Assembly (NCBI RefSeq): GCF_963924675.1
Contig: NC_089236.1
Span: 44,796,500 to 44,860,499 of the forward strand
From: Phocoena phocoena
Taxonomy: Eukaryota > Chordata > Mammalia > Artiodactyla > Phocoenidae
DNA length: 64,000 bases
Reading direction: 5' to 3'
Under the pieces are notes generated by a model. The model worked only from the letters and a program-made list of their open reading frames with translations, was not told the origin of the DNA and made no database searches. Numbering within the stretch: position 1 is the stretch's first letter; the number at the start of each line of letters is the position of its first letter. The position numbers and the translations under genes were made by a program. Below are positions 23,941 through 37,730 of the stretch, piece by piece.

Positions 23941-25320
23941 GTGTTCCAGCCGGGAACAGGGAGCCCACGCGATTTTCCTAGGTGTCCGGAAAACTCTACT
24001 GCCATAAAAGATATGCAGAGCAGAGGCTACGGCCTCATGGAAAGTGCTGCACGCCTCCGTTTCTGCAGGGCAAGTCCGGCCTTAACCTACAGGCATGTGC
24101 TCACACTGAGTGTCCCGTTAGCGACACAGCTTTGAAAGATGCTGACTTTCTCCTCGAGCTGAGTGACTTCAGGTACGAGGTCCGCGAAGTATGCAAAGCA
24201 GAGTGTTTTCTCTTGGCAGCTCACACAAGGGCGGCAACCGGTATTTCCTGGGCGCTTCGGACACACCAGAAATCGTGTCCTGAAGCTGTTTGAGGGCTCT
24301 GGAAATAGAGCTCTCCTCAAGGAACGCGCAGTGTGTTGCTCATCACTCGGCACGCACGGAGGGCATCGGAGGGGAAGACCACTGGGCCTCGATGTTGCTC
24401 AGCTGGTCCACCGGGGTCTGGAGATACTCACTGACAATGGAGGAAAATGGATGCAAACCAGAGGGGCCTACGAGTCCTCAGAAGGGTACTTCCCTGAAAG
24501 TAAAGGCGAAGAGCTACTAAGAACTCGTGGAAACAGCTGCATGCCTCCCTTTCTGCCCGGCTACTCAGGGCCTAACCTGGAGGCAAGTTCTCACGTTGAG
24601 TTTCTCTTGACTTCTAGAGCATGTCAGGCTGACTACCACGGCGGCCATGGAAGCACCTGGTTTAGACCGAGCAAACTCAGTTTCTTCCCAGAAGCATTCC
24701 TACAGGGTTCCCAGGCCTGTCAACAGCAGGGATTTCAGGTAGCTTCAACGCACCGTGAATGCAGCCTTCCAAATTGGAAAGCGAGGATGTTTAAATCAGG
24801 CCCCCGATTTCATGCGCAAACGCAGCATACATTGCTGTTGTTTCTAACAAGTCAAAAGAGGCACATGGCCCCTTGTGTTTGCTTGCCTGAATCAGCTTCT
24901 CGAAGCAGGGGTTTGTGCATCAAGTGGACTGCCTCAACCAAGGAACGCCCTAGCTACTCCTCTGGGGCCTGTGGCTATTCAGAAGCCTGCATTGCCACCG
25001 CAAGAAGCGGACTGAAATTGCAGTAAGAACGCAAGGGGACTTTCTTCTGGAGGCACGGTGACTTCAGGCAGGATGTCCTAGGTGGAATGCGAGGCCGAGG
25101 GTGCTCTCAGTGCAGGTCAGACTAGGGCAAGGCGTAAGACCTCAAGGCCTGTGAGACGTGCCAAAATTCTGTTCGTGAACGTGTGGGTGTGATGGGGAAA
25201 TTAAGCTGCTTCGGTGGAGACTGCTGTGCGTTTCCCTACCCTCGGCGTAGAGAGAGTGGCTCCAAAGGGCTACGGGGCTGGATGTTGCTTAGGAGACCTA
25301 AGGGGTCCTGGGATTAGTCT
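23941..25320 (+). repeat. Satellite unit U18, class B
   Basis: The gactaccacgg subtype with agcatgtcagg and aggatgtcc, matching U22 closely at 5515 bp. Confidence 0.95.
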
Positions 25321-26700
25321 GTGTTCCAGCCGGGAACAGGGAGCCCACGCGATTTTCCTACGTGTCCGGAAAACTCTACTGCCATAAAAGATATGCAGAA
25401 CAGACGCTACGGCCTCATGGAAAGTGCTGCACGCCTCCGTTTCTGCAGGGCAAGTCCGGCCTTAACCTACAGGCATGTGCTCACACTGAGTGTCCCGTTA
25501 GCGACACAGCTTTGAAAGATGCTGACTTTCTCCTCGAGCTGAGTGACTTCAGGTACGAGGTCCGCGAAGTATGCAAAGCAGAGTGTTTTCTCTTGGCAGC
25601 TCACACAAGGGCGGCAACCGGTATTTCCTGGGCGCTTCGGAAACATCAGAAATCGTGTCCTGAAGCTGTTTGAGGGCTCTGGAAATAGAGCTCTCCTCAA
25701 GGAACGCGCAGTGTGTTGCCCATCACTCGGCACGCACGGAGGGCATCGGAGGGGAAGACCACTGGGACTCGATGTTGCTCAGCTGGTCCACCGGGGTCTG
25801 GAGATACTCACTGACAATGGAGGAAAATGGATGCAAACCAGAGGGGCCTACGAGTCCTCAGAAGGGTACTTCCCTGAAAGTAAAGGCGAAGAGCTACTAA
25901 GAACTCATGGAAACAGCTGCATGCCTCCCTTTCTGCCCGGCTACTCAGGACCTAACCTGGAGGCAAGTTCTCACGTTGAGTTTCTCTTGACTTCTAGAGC
26001 TTGTCAGGCTGACCACTACGGCGTCCATGGAAGCACCTGGTTTAGACCGAGCAAACTCATTTTCTTCCCAGAAGCATTCCTACAGGGTTCCCAGGCCTGT
26101 CAACAGCAGGGATTTCAGGTAGCTTCAACGCACCGTGAATGCAGCCTTCCAAATTGGAAAGCGAGGATGTTTAAATCAGGCCCCCGATTTCATGCGCAAA
26201 CGCAGCATACATTGCTGTTGTTTCTAACAAGTCAAAAGAGACACATGGCCCCTTGTGTTTGCTTGCCTGAATCAGCTTCTCGAAGCAGGGGGTTGTGCAT
26301 CAAGTGGACTGCCTAAACCAAGGAACGCCCTAGCTACTCCTCTGGGGCCTGTGGCTATTCAGAAGCCTGCATTGCCACCGCAAGAAGCGGACTGAAATTG
26401 CAGTAAGAACGCAAGGGGACTTTCTTCTGGAGGCACGGTGACTTCAGGCAGGAGGTCCTAGATGGAATGCGAGGTCGAGTGTCCTCTCAGTGCAGCTCAG
26501 ACTATGGCAAGGAGTAAGACCTCAAGGCTTGTGAGACGTGCCAAAATTCTGTTCGTGAACGTGTGGGTATGATGGGGAAATTAAGCTGCTTCGGTGGAGA
26601 CTGCTGTGCGTTTCACTACCCTCGGCGTAGAGAGAGTGGCTCCAAAGGGCTACGGGGCTGGATGTTGCTTAGGAGACCTAAGGGGTCCTGGGGTTAGTCT
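25321..26700 (+). repeat. Satellite unit U19, class A, cagaacagacgct subtype
   Basis: Matches U15 closely, including aactcatgg. Beta segment (gaggtcgag subtype) from 26461. Confidence 0.95.
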
Positions 26701-28075
26701 GTGTTCCAGCCGGGAACAGGGAGCCCACGCGATTTTCCTAGGTGTCCGGAAAACTCTACTGCCATAAAAGATATGCAGAGCAGAGGCTACGGCCTCATGG
26801 AAAGTGCTGCACGCCTCCGTTTCTGCAGGGCAAGTCCGGCCTTAACCTACAGGCATGTGCTCACACTGAGTGTCCCGTTAGCGACACAGCTTTGAAAGAT
26901 GCTGACTTTCTCCTCGAGCTGAGTGACTTCAGGTACGAGGTCCGCGAAGTATGCAGAGTGTTTTCTCTTGGCAGCTCACACAAGGGCGGCAACCGGTATT
27001 TCCTGGGCGCTTCGGACACACCAGAAATCGTGTCCTGAAGCTGTTTGAGGGCTCTGGAAATAGAGCTCTCCTCAAGGAACGCGCAGTGTGTTGCTCATCA
27101 CTCGGCACGCACGGAGGGCATCGGAGGGGAAGACCACTGGGCCTCGATGTTGCTCAGCTGGTCCACCGGGGTCTGGAGATACTCACTGACAATGGAGGAA
27201 AATGGATGCAAACCAGAGGGGCCTACGAGTTCTCAGAAGGGTACTTCCCTGAAAGTAAAGGCGAAGAGCTACTAAGAACTCGTGGAAACAGCTGCATGCC
27301 TCCCTTTCTGCCCGGCTACTCAGGGCCTAACCTGGAGGCAAGTTCTCACGTTGAGTTTCTCTTGACTTCTAGAGCTTGTCAGGCTGACCACCACGGCGGC
27401 CATGGAAGCACCTGGTTTAGACCGAGCAAACTCAGTTTCTTCCCAGAAGCATTCCTACAGGGTTCCCAGGCCTGTCAACAGCAGGGATTTCAGGTAGCTT
27501 CATCGCACCGTGAATGCAGACTTCCAAATTGGAAAGCGAGGATGTTTAAATCAGGCCCCCGATTTCATGCGCAAACGCAGCATACATTGCTGTTGTTTCT
27601 AACAAGTCAAAAGAGGCACATGGCCCCTTGTGTTTGCTTGCCTGAATCAGCTTCTCGAAGCAGGGGTTTGTGCATCAAGTGGACTGCCTCAACCAAGGAA
27701 CGCCCTAGCTACTCCTCTGGGGCCTGTGGCTATTCAGAAGCCTGCATTGCCACCGCAAGAAGCGGACTGAAATTGCAGTAAGAACGCAAGGGGACTTTCT
27801 TCTGGAGGCACGGTGACTTCAGGCAGGAGGTCCTAGGTGGAATGCGAGGCCGAGGGTGCTCTCAGTGCAGGTCAGACTAGGGCAAGGCGTAAGACCTCAA
27901 GGCCTGTGAGACGTGCCAAAATTCTGTTCGTGAACGTGTGGGTGTGATGGGGAAATTAAGCTGCTTCGGTGGAGACTGCTGTGCGTTTCCCTACCCTCGG
28001 CGTAGAGAGAGTGGCTCCAAAGGGCTACGGGGCTGGATGTTGCTTAGGAGACCTAAGGGGTCCTGGGATTAGTCT
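26701..28075 (+). repeat. Satellite unit U20, class B, 1375 bp with 5-bp deletion
   Basis: First unit of the second tetramer. The 5-bp deletion lies near 26950. It matches U16 except for the private change of U16. Confidence 0.95.
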
Positions 28076-29455
28076 GTGTTCCAGCCGGGAACAGGGAGCC
28101 CACGCGATTTTCCTAGGTGTCCGGAAAACTCTACTGCCATAAAAGATATGCAGAGCAGAGGCTACGGCCTCATGGAAAGTGCTGCACGCCTCCGTTTCTG
28201 CAGGGCAATTCCGGCCTTAACCTACAGGCATGTGCTCACACTGAGTGTCCCATTAGCGACACAGCTTTGAAAGATGCTGACTTTCTTCTCGAGCTGAGTG
28301 ACTTCAGGTACGAGGTCCGCGAAGTATGCAAAGCAGAGTGTTTTCTCTTGGCAGCTCACACAAGGGCGGCAACCGGTATTTCCTGGGCGCTTCGGACACA
28401 CCAGAAATCGTGTCCTGAAGCTGTTTGAGGGCTCTGGAAATAGAGCTCTCCTCAAGGAACGCGCAGTGTGTTGCCCATCACTCGGCACGCACGCAGGGCA
28501 TCGGAGGGGAGGACCACTGGGCCTCGATGTTGCTCAGCTGGTCCACCGGGGTCTGGAGATACTCACTGACAATGGAGGAAAATGGATGCAAACCAGAGGG
28601 GCCTACGAGTCCTCAGAAGGGTACTTCCCTGAAAGTAAAGGCGAAGAGCTACTAAGAACTCGTGGAAACAGCTGCATGCCTCCCTTTCTGCCCGGCTACT
28701 CAGGGCCTAACCTGGAGGCAAGTTCTCACGTTGAGTTTCTCTTGACTTCTAGAGCTTGTCAGGCTGACCACTACGGCGTCCATGGAAGCACCTGGTTTAG
28801 ACCGAGCAAACTCATTTTCTTCCCAGAAGCATTCCTACAGGGTTCCCAGGCCTGTCAACAGCAGGGATTTCAGGTAGCTTCAAGGCACCGTGAATGCAGC
28901 CTTCCAAATTGGAAAGCGAGGATGTTTAAATCAGGCCCCCGATTTCATGCGCAAACGCAGCATACATTGCTGTTGTTTCTAACAAGTCAAAAGAGACACA
29001 TGGCCCCTTGTGTTTGCTTGCCTGAATCAGCTTCTCGAAGCAGGGGGTTGTGCATCAAGTGGACTGCCTAAACCAAGGAACGCCCTAGCTACTCCTCTGG
29101 GGCCTGTGGCTATTCAGAAGCCTGCATTGCCACCGCAAGAAGCGGACTGAAATTGCAGTAAGAACGCAAGGGGACTTTCTTCTGGAGGCACGGTGACTTC
29201 AGGCAGGAGGTCCTAGGTGGAATGCGAGGCCGAGGGTGCTCTCAGTGCAGGTCAGACTAGGGCAAGGCGTAAGACCTCAAGGCCTGTGAGACGTGCCAAA
29301 ATTCTGTTCGTGAACGTGTGGGTGTGATGGGGAAATTAAGCTGCTTCGGTGGAGACTGCTGTGCGTTTCCCTACCCTCGGCGTAGAGAGAGTGGCTCCAA
29401 AGGGCTACGGGGCTGGATATTGCTTAGGAGACCTAAGGGGTCCTGGGGTTAGTCT
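28076..29455 (+). repeat. Satellite unit U21, class A, recombinant right end
   Basis: Matches U17, including gggcaattccgg near 28205 and the uncommon pairing of gcctaaacc with an alpha segment. Confidence 0.95.
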
Positions 29456-30835
29456 GTGTTCCAGCCGGGAACAGGGAGCCCACGCGATTTTCCTAGGTGT
29501 CCGGAAAACTCTACTGCCATAAAAGATATGCAGAGCAGAGGCTACGGCCTCATGGAAAGTGCTGCACGCCTCCGTTTCTGCAGGGCAAGTCCGGCCTTAA
29601 CCTACAGGCATGTGCTCACACTGAGTGTCCCGTTAGCGACACAGCTTTGAAAGATGCTGACTTTCTCCTCGAGCTGAGTGACTTCAGGTACGAGGTCCGC
29701 GAAGTATGCAAAGCAGAGTGTTTTCTCTTGGCAGCTCACACAAGGGCGGCAACCGGTATTTCCTGGGCGCTTCGGACACACCAGAAATCGTGTCCTGAAG
29801 CTGTTTGAGGGCTCTGGAAATAGAGCTCTCCTCAAGGAACGCGCAGTGTGTTGCTCATCACTCGGCACGCACGGAGGGCATCGGAGGGGAAGACCACTGG
29901 GCCTCGATGTTGCTCAGCTGGTCCACCGGGGTCTGGAGATACTCACTGACAATGGAGGAAAATGGATGCAAACCAGAGGGGCCTACGAGTCCTCAGAAGG
30001 GTACTTCCCTGAAAGTAAAGGCGAAGAGCTACTAAGAACTCGTGGAAACAGCTGCATGCCTCCCTTTCTGCCCGGCTACTCAGGGCCTAACCTGGAGGCA
30101 AGTTCTCACGTTGAGTTTCTCTTGACTTCTAGAGCATGTCAGGCTGACTACCACGGCGGCCATGGAAGCACCTGGTTTAGACCGAGCAAACTCAGTTTCT
30201 TCCCAGAAGCATTCCTACAGGGTTCCCAGGCCTGTCAACAGCAGGGATTTCAGGTAGCTTCAACGCACCGTGAATGCAGCCTTCCAAATTGGAAAGCGAG
30301 GATGTTTAAATCAGGCCCCCGATTTCATGCGCAAACGCAGCATACATTGCTGCTGTTTCTAACAAGTCAAAAGAGGCACATGGCCCCTTGTGTTTGCTTG
30401 CCTGAATCAGCTTCTCGAAGCAGGGGTTTGTGCATCAAGTGGACTGCCTCAACCAAGGAACGCCCTAGCTACTCCTCTGGGGCCTGTGGCTATTCAGAAG
30501 CCTGCATTGCCACCGCAAGAAGCGGACTGAAATTGCAGTAAGAACGCAAGGGGACTTTCTTCTGGAGGCACGGTGACTTCAGGCAGGATGTCCTAGGTGG
30601 AATGCGAGGCCGAGGGTGCTCTCAGTGCAGGTCAGACTAGGGCAAGGCGTAAGACCTCAAGGCCTGTGAGACGTGCCAAAATTCTGTTCGTGAACGTGTG
30701 GGTGTGATGGGGAAATTAAGCTGCTTCGGTGGAGACTGCTGTGCGTTTCCCTACCCTCGGCGTAGAGAGAGTGGCTCCAAAGGGCTACGGGGCTGGATGT
30801 TGCTTAGGAGACCTAAGGGGTCCTGGGATTAGTCT
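29456..30835 (+). repeat. Satellite unit U22, class B
   Basis: Matches U18. Private change: attgctgctgtttc near 30348. Confidence 0.95.
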
Positions 30836-32215
30836 GTGTTCCAGCCGGGAACAGGGAGCCCACGCGATTTTCCTACGTGTCCGGAAAACTCTACTGCCAT
30901 AAAAGATATGCAGAACAGACGCTACGGCCTCATGGAAAGTGCTGCACGCCTCCGTTTCTGCAGGGCAAGTCCGGCCTTAACCTACAGGCATGTGCTCACA
31001 CTGAGTGTCCCGTTAGCGACACAGCTTTGAAAGATGCTGACTTTCTCCTCGAGCTGAGTGACTTCAGGTACGAGGTCCGCGAAGTATGCAAAGCAGAGTG
31101 TTTTCTCTTGGCAGCTCACACAAGGGCGGCAACCGGTATTTCCTGGGCGCTTCGGAAACATCAGAAATCGTGTCCTGAAGCTGTTTGAGGGCTCTGGAAA
31201 TAGAGCTCTCCTCAAGGAACGCGCAGTGTGTTGCCCATCACTCGGCACGCACGGAGGGCATCGGAGGGGAAGACCACTGGGACTCGATGTTGCTCAGCTG
31301 GTCCACCGGGGTCTGGAGATACTCACTGACAATGGAGGAAAATGGATGCAAACCAGAGGGGCCTACGAGTCCTCAGAAGGGTACTTCCCTGAAAGTAAAG
31401 GCGAAGAGCTACTAAGAACTCGTGGAAACAGCTGCATGCCTCCCTTTCTGCCCGGCTACTCAGGACCTAACCTGGAGGCAAGTTCTCACGTTGAGTTTCT
31501 CTTGACTTCTAGAGCTTGTCAGGCTGACCACTACGGCGTCCATGGAAGCACCTGGTTTAGACCGAGCAAACTCATTTTCTTCCCAGAAGCATTCCTACAG
31601 GGTTCCCAGGCCTGTCAACAGCAGGGATTTCAGGTAGCTTCAACGCACCGTGAATGCAGCCTTCCAAATTGGAAAGCGAGGATGTTTAAATCAGGCCCCC
31701 GATTTCATGCGCAAACGCAGCATACATTGCTGTTGTTTCTAACAAGTCAAAAGAGACACATGGCCCCTTGTGTTTGCTTGCCTGAATCAGCTTCTCGAAG
31801 CAGGGGGTTGTGCATCAAGTGGACTGCCTAAACCAAGGAACGCCCTAGCTACTCCTCTGGGGCCTGTGGCTATTCAGAAGCCTGCATTGCCACCGCAAGA
31901 AGCGGACTGAAATTGCAGTAAGAACGCAAGGGGACTTTCTTCTGGAGGCACGGTGACTTCAGGCAGGAGGTCCTAGATGGAATGCGAGGTCGAGTGTCCT
32001 CTCAGTGCAGCTCAGACTATGGCAAGGAGTAAGACCTCAAGGCTTGTGAGACGTGCCAAAATTCTGTTCGTGAACGTGTGGGTATGATGGGGAAATTAAG
32101 CTGCTTCGGTGGAGACTGCTGTGCGTTTCACTACCCTCGGCGTAGAGAGAGTGGCTCCAAAGGGCTACGGGGCTGGATGTTGCTTAGGAGACCTAAGGGG
32201 TGCTGGGGTTAGTCT
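30836..32215 (+). repeat. Satellite unit U23, class A, cagaacagacgct subtype
   Basis: Matches U19 except for aactcgtgg (as in U9) and the private aggggtgctgg near 32198. Beta segment from 31976. Confidence 0.95.
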
Positions 32216-33590
32216 GTGTTCCAGCCGGGAACAGGGAGCCCACGCGATTTTCCTAGGTGTCCGGAAAACTCTACTGCCATAAAAGATATGCAGAGCAGAG
32301 GCTACGGCCTCATGGAAAGTGCTGCACGCCTCCGTTTCTGCAGGGCAAGTCCGGCCTTAACCTACAGGCATGTGCTCACACTGAGTGTCCCGTTAGCGAC
32401 ACAGCTTTGAAAGATGCTGACTTTCTCCTCGAGCTGAGTGACTTCAGGTACGAGGTCCGCGAAGTATGCAGAGTGTTTTCTCTTGGCAGCTCACACAAGG
32501 GCGGCAACCGGTATTTCCTGGGCGCTTCGGACACACCAGAAATCGTGTCCTGAAGCTGTTTGAGGGCTCTGGAAATAGAGCTCTCCTCAAGGAACGCGCA
32601 GTGTGTTGCTCATCACTCGGCACGCACGGAGGGCATCGGAGGGGAAGACCACTGGGCCTCGATGTTGCTCAGCTGGTCCACCGGGGTCTGGAGATACTCA
32701 CTGACAATGGAGGAAAATGGATGCAAACCAGAGGGGCCTACGAGTTCTCAGAAGGGTACTTCCCTGAAAGTAAAGGCGAAGAGCTACTAAGAACTCGTGG
32801 AAACAGCTGCATGCCTCCCTTTCTGCCCGGCTACTCAGGGCCTAACCTGGAGGCAAGTTCTCACGTTGAGTTTCTCTTGACTTCTAGAGCTTGTCAGGCT
32901 GACCACCACGGCGGCCATGGAAGCACCTGGTTTAGACCGAGCAAACTCAGTTTCTTCCCAGAAGCATTCCTACAGGGTTCCCAGGCCTGTCAACAGCAGG
33001 GATTTCAGGTAGCTTCATCGCACCGTGAATGCAGACTTCCAAATTGGAAAGCGAGGATGTTTAAATCAGGCCCCCGATTTCATGCGCAAACGCAGCATAC
33101 ATTGCTGTTGTTTCTAACAAGTCAAAAGAGGCACATGGCCCCTTGTGTTTGCTTGCCTGAATCAGCTTCTCGAAGCAGGGGTTTGTGCATCAAGTGGACT
33201 GCCTCAACCAAGGAACGCCCTAGCTACTCCTCTGGGGCCTGTGGCTATTCAGAAGCCTGCATTGCCACCGCAAGAAGCGGACTGAAATTGCAGTAAGAAC
33301 GCAAGGGGACTTTCTACTGGAGGCACGGTGACTTCAGGCAGGAGGTCCTAGGTGGAATGCGAGGCCGAGGGTGCTCTCAGTGCAGGTCAGACTAGGGCAA
33401 GGCGTAAGACCTCAAGGCCTGTGAGACGTGCCAAAATTCTGTTCGTGAACGTGTGGGTGTGATGGGGAAATTAAGCTGCTTCGGTGGAGACTGCTGTGCG
33501 TTTCCCTACCCTCGGCGTAGAGAGAGTGGCTCCAAAGGGCTACGGGGCTGGATGTTGCTTAGGAGACCTAAGGGGTCCTGAGATTAGTCT
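32216..33590 (+). repeat. Satellite unit U24, class B, 1375 bp with 5-bp deletion
   Basis: First unit of an incomplete third tetramer. The 5-bp deletion lies near 32465. Private changes tttctactgg near 33311 and cctgagattag near 33578 lie where the tetramer identity ends. Confidence 0.95.
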
Positions 33591-34970
33591 GTGTTCCAGC
33601 CGGGAACAGGGAGCCCACGCGATTTTCCTACGTGTCCGGAAAACTCTACTGCCATAAAAGATATGCAGAGCAGACGCTACGGCCTCATGGAAAGTGCTGC
33701 ACGCCTCCGTTTCTGCAGGGCAAGTCCGGCCTTAACCTACAGGCATGTGCTCACACTGAGTGTCCCATTAGCGACACAGCTTTGAAAGATGCTGACTTTC
33801 TTCTCGAGCTGAGTGACTTCAGGTACGAGGTCCGCGAAGTATGCAAAGCAGAGTGCTTTCTCTTGGCAGCTCACACAAGGGCGGCAACCGGTATTTCCTG
33901 GGCGCTTCGGACACACCAGAAATCGTGTCCTGAAGCTGTTTGAGGGCTCTGGAAATAGAGCTCTCCTCAAGGAACGCGCAGTGTGTTGCCCATCACTCGG
34001 CACGCACGCAGGGCATCGGAGGGGAAGACCACTGGGACTCGATGTTGCTCAGCTGGTCCACCGGGGTCTGGAGATACTCACTGACAATGGAGGAAAATGG
34101 ATGCAAACCAGAGGGGCCTACGAGTCCTCAGAAGGGTACTTCCCTGAAAGTAAAGGCGAAGAGCTACTAAGAACTCGTGGAAACAGCTGCATGCCTCCCT
34201 TTCTGCCCGGCTACTCAGGACCTAACCTGGAGGCAAGTTCTCACGTTGAGTTTCTCTTGACTTCTAGAGCTTGTCAGGCTGACCACTACGGCGTCCATGG
34301 AAGCACCTGGTTTAGACCGAGCAAACTCATTTTCTTCCCAGAAGCATTCCTACAGGGTTCCCAGGCCTGTCAACAGCAGGGATTTCAGGTAGCTTCAAGG
34401 CACCGTGAATGCAGCCTTCCCAATTGGAAAGCGAGGATGTTTAAATCAGGCCCCCGATTTCATGCGCAAACGCAGCATACATTGCTGTTGTTTCTAACAA
34501 GTCAAAAGAGACACATGGCCCCTTGTGTTTGCTTGCCTGAATCAGCTTCTCGAAGCAGGGGGTTGTGCATCAAGTGGACTGCCTAAACCAAGGAACGCCC
34601 TAGCTACTCCTCTGGGGCCTGTGGCTATTCAGAAGCCTGCATTGCCACCGCAAGAAGCGGACTGAAATTGCAGTAAGAACGCAAGGGGACTTTCTTCTGG
34701 AGGCACGGTGACTTCAGGCAGGAGGTCCTAGATGGAATGCGTGGTCGAGTGTCCTCTCAGTGCAGCTCAGACTATGGCAAGGAGTAAGACCTCAAGGCCT
34801 GTGAGACGTGCCAAAATTCTGTTCGTGAACGTGTGGGTATGATGGGGAAATTAAGCTGCTTCGGTGGAGACTGCTGTGCGTTTCACTACCCTCGGCGTAG
34901 AGAGAGTGGCTCCAAAGGGCTACGGAGCTGGATATTGCTTAGGAGACCTAAGGGGTCCTGGGGTTAGTCT
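33591..34970 (+). repeat. Satellite unit U25, class A with beta segment
   Basis: Has gagtgctttctc near 33851 (also U31) and ttcccaattgg near 34418 (also U27). Beta segment from 34731 of the subtype gatggaatgcgtggtcg, different from the tetramer's subtype. Also ctacggagctgg near 34921 (also U27). Confidence 0.95.
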
Positions 34971-36350
34971 GTGTTCCAGCCGGGAACAGGGAGCCCACGC
35001 GATTTTCCTAGGTGTCCGGAAAACTCTACTGCCATAAAAGATATGCAGAGCAGAGGCTACGGCCTCATGGAAAGTGCTGCACGCCTCCGTTTCTGCAGGG
35101 CAAGTCCGGCCTTAACCTACAGGCATGTGCTCACACTGAGTGTCCCGTTAGCGACACAGCTTTGAAAGATGCTGACTTTCTCCTCGAGCTGAGTGACTTC
35201 AGGTACGAGGTCCGCGAAGTATGCAAAGCAGAGTGTTTTCTCTTGGCAGCTCACACAAGGGCGGCAACCGGTATTTCCTGGGCGCTTCGGACACACCAGA
35301 AATCGTGTCCTGAAGCTGTTTGAGGGCTCTGGAAATAGAGCTCTCCTCAAGGAACGCGCAGTGTGTTGCTCATCACTCGGCACGCACGGAGGGCATCGGA
35401 GGGGAAGACCACTGGGCCTCGATGTTGCTCAGCTGGTCTACCGGGGTCTGGAGATACTCACTGACAATGGAGGAAAATGGATGCAAACCAGAGGGGCCTA
35501 CGAGTCCTCAGAAGGGTACTTCCCTGAAAGTAAAGGCGAAGAGCTACTAAGAACTCGTGGAAACAGCTGCATGCCTCCCTTTCTGCCCGGCTACTCAGGG
35601 CCTAACCTGGAGGCAAGTTCTCACGTTGAGTTTCTCTTGACTTCTAGAGCTTGTCAGGCTGACCACCACGGCGGCCATGGAAGCACCTGGTTTAGACCGA
35701 GCAAACTCAGTTTCTTCCCAGAAGCATTCCTACAGGGTTCCCAGGCCTGTCAACAGCAGGGATTTCAGGTAGCTTCAACGCACCGTGAATGCAGCCTTCC
35801 AAATTGGAAAGCGAGGATGTTTAAATCAGGCCCCCGATTTCATGCGCAAACGCAGCATACATTGCTGTTGTTTCTAACAAGTCAAAAGAGGCACATGGCC
35901 CCTTGTGTTTGCTTGCCTGAATCAGCTTCTCGAAGCAGGGGTTTGTGCATCAAGTGGACTGCCTCAACCAAGGAACGCCCTAGCTACTCCTCTGGGGCCT
36001 GTGGCTATTCAGAAGCCTGCATTGCCACCGCAAGAAGCGGACTGAAATTGCAGTAAGAACGCAAGGGGACTTTCTTCTGGAGGCACGGTGACTTCAGGCA
36101 GGAGGTCCTAGGTGGAATGCGAGGCCGAGGGTGCTCTCTGTGCAGGTCAGACTAGGGCAAGGCGTAAGACCTCAAGGCCTGTGAGACGTGCCAAAATTCT
36201 GTTCGTGAACGTGTGGGTGTGATGGGGAAATTAAGCTGCTTCGGTGGAGACTGCTGTGCGTTTCCCTACCCTCGGCGTAGAGAGATTGGCTCCAAAGGGC
36301 TACGGGGCTGGATGTTGCTTAGGAGACCTAAGGGGTCCTGGGATTAGTCT
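34971..36350 (+). repeat. Satellite unit U26, class B
   Basis: Has ctggtctaccgg near 35433, a B subtype shared with U28 and U32, and agagattggc near 36281. Private change: gctctctgtgc near 36133. Confidence 0.95.
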
Positions 36351-37730
36351 GTGTTCCAGCCGGGAACAGGGAGCCCACGCGATTTTCCTACGTGTCCGGA
36401 AAACTCTACTGCCATAAAAGATATGCAGAGCAGACGCTACGGCCTCATGGAAAGTGCTGCACGCTTCCGTTTCTGCAGGGCAAGTCCGGCCTTAACCTAC
36501 AGGCATGTGCTCACACTGAGTGTCCCATTAGCGACACAGCTTTGAAAGATGCTGACTTTCTTCTCGAGCTGAGTGACTTCAGGTACGAGGTCCGCGAAGT
36601 ATGCAAAGCAGAGTGTTTTCTCTTGGCAGCTCACACAAGGGCGGCAACCGGTATTTCCTGGGCGCTTCGGACACACCAGAAATCGTGTCCTGAAGCTGTT
36701 TGAGGGCACTGGAAATAGAGCTCTCCTCAAGGAACGCGCAGTGTGTTGCCCATCACTCGGCACGCACGCAGGGCATCGGAGGGGAAGACCACTGGGACTC
36801 GATGTTGCTCAGCTGGTCCACCGGGGTCTGGAGATACTCACTGACAATGGAGGAAAATGGATGCAAACCAGAGGGGCCTACGAGTCCTCAGAAGGGTACT
36901 TCCCTGAAAGTAAAGGCGAAGAGCTACTAAGAACTCGTGGAAACAGCTGCATGCCTCCCTTTCTGCCCGGCTACTCAGGACCTAACCTGGAGGCAAGTTC
37001 TTACGTTGAGTTTCTCTTGACTTCTAGAGCTTGTCAGGCTGACCACTACGGCGTCCATGGAAGCACCTGGTTTAGACCGAGCAAACTCATTTTCTTCCCA
37101 GAAGCATTCCTACAGGGTTCCCAGGCCTGTCAACAGCAGGGATTTCAGGTAGCTTCAAGGCACCGTGAATGCAGCCTTCCCAATTGGAAAGCGAGGATGT
37201 TTAAATCAGGCCCCCGATTTCATGCGCAAACGCAGCATACATTGCTGTTGTTTCTAACAAGTCAAAAGAGACACATGGCCCCTTGTGTTTGCTTGCCTGA
37301 ATCAGCTTCTCGAAGCAGGGGGTTGTGCATCAAGTGGACTGCCTAAACCAAGGAACGCCCTAGCTACTCCTCTGGGGCCTGTGGCTATTCAGAAGCCTGC
37401 ATTGCCACCGCAAGAAGCGGACTGAAATTGCAGTAAGAACGCAAGGGGACTTTCTTCTGGAGGCACGGTGACTTCAGGCAGGAGGTCCTAGATGGAATGC
37501 GTGGTCGAGTGTCCTCTCAGTGCAGCTCAGACTATGGCAAGGAGTAAGACCTCAAGGCCTGTGAGACGTGCCAAAATTCTGTTCGTGAACGTGTGGGTAT
37601 GATGGGGAAATTAAGCTGCTTCGGTGGAGACTGCTGTGCGTTTCACTACCCTCGGCGTAGAGAGAGTGGCTCCAAAGGGCTACGGAGCTGGATATTGCTT
37701 AGGAGACCTAAGGGGTCCTGGGGTTAGTCT
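36351..37730 (+). repeat. Satellite unit U27, class A with beta segment
   Basis: Has gggcactgg near 36706, shared with U29, U33, U36, U43 and U46. Private changes are acgcttccg near 36462 and gttcttacgttg near 36998. Beta segment from 37491. Confidence 0.95.

Larger units (their letters stand above)
18875..33300 (+). repeat. Higher-order repeat, four units, period 5515 bp, about 2.6 copies
   Basis: Order B(5-bp deletion), A(gggcaattccgg), B(gactaccacgg), A(cagaacagacgct) at 21186-26700 is repeated at 26701-32215, with a partial copy to about 33300. The two complete copies differ at only about four sites that I noticed. To the left, identity stops near 18872, where gggactcg replaces gggcctcg. 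Confidence 0.9.
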
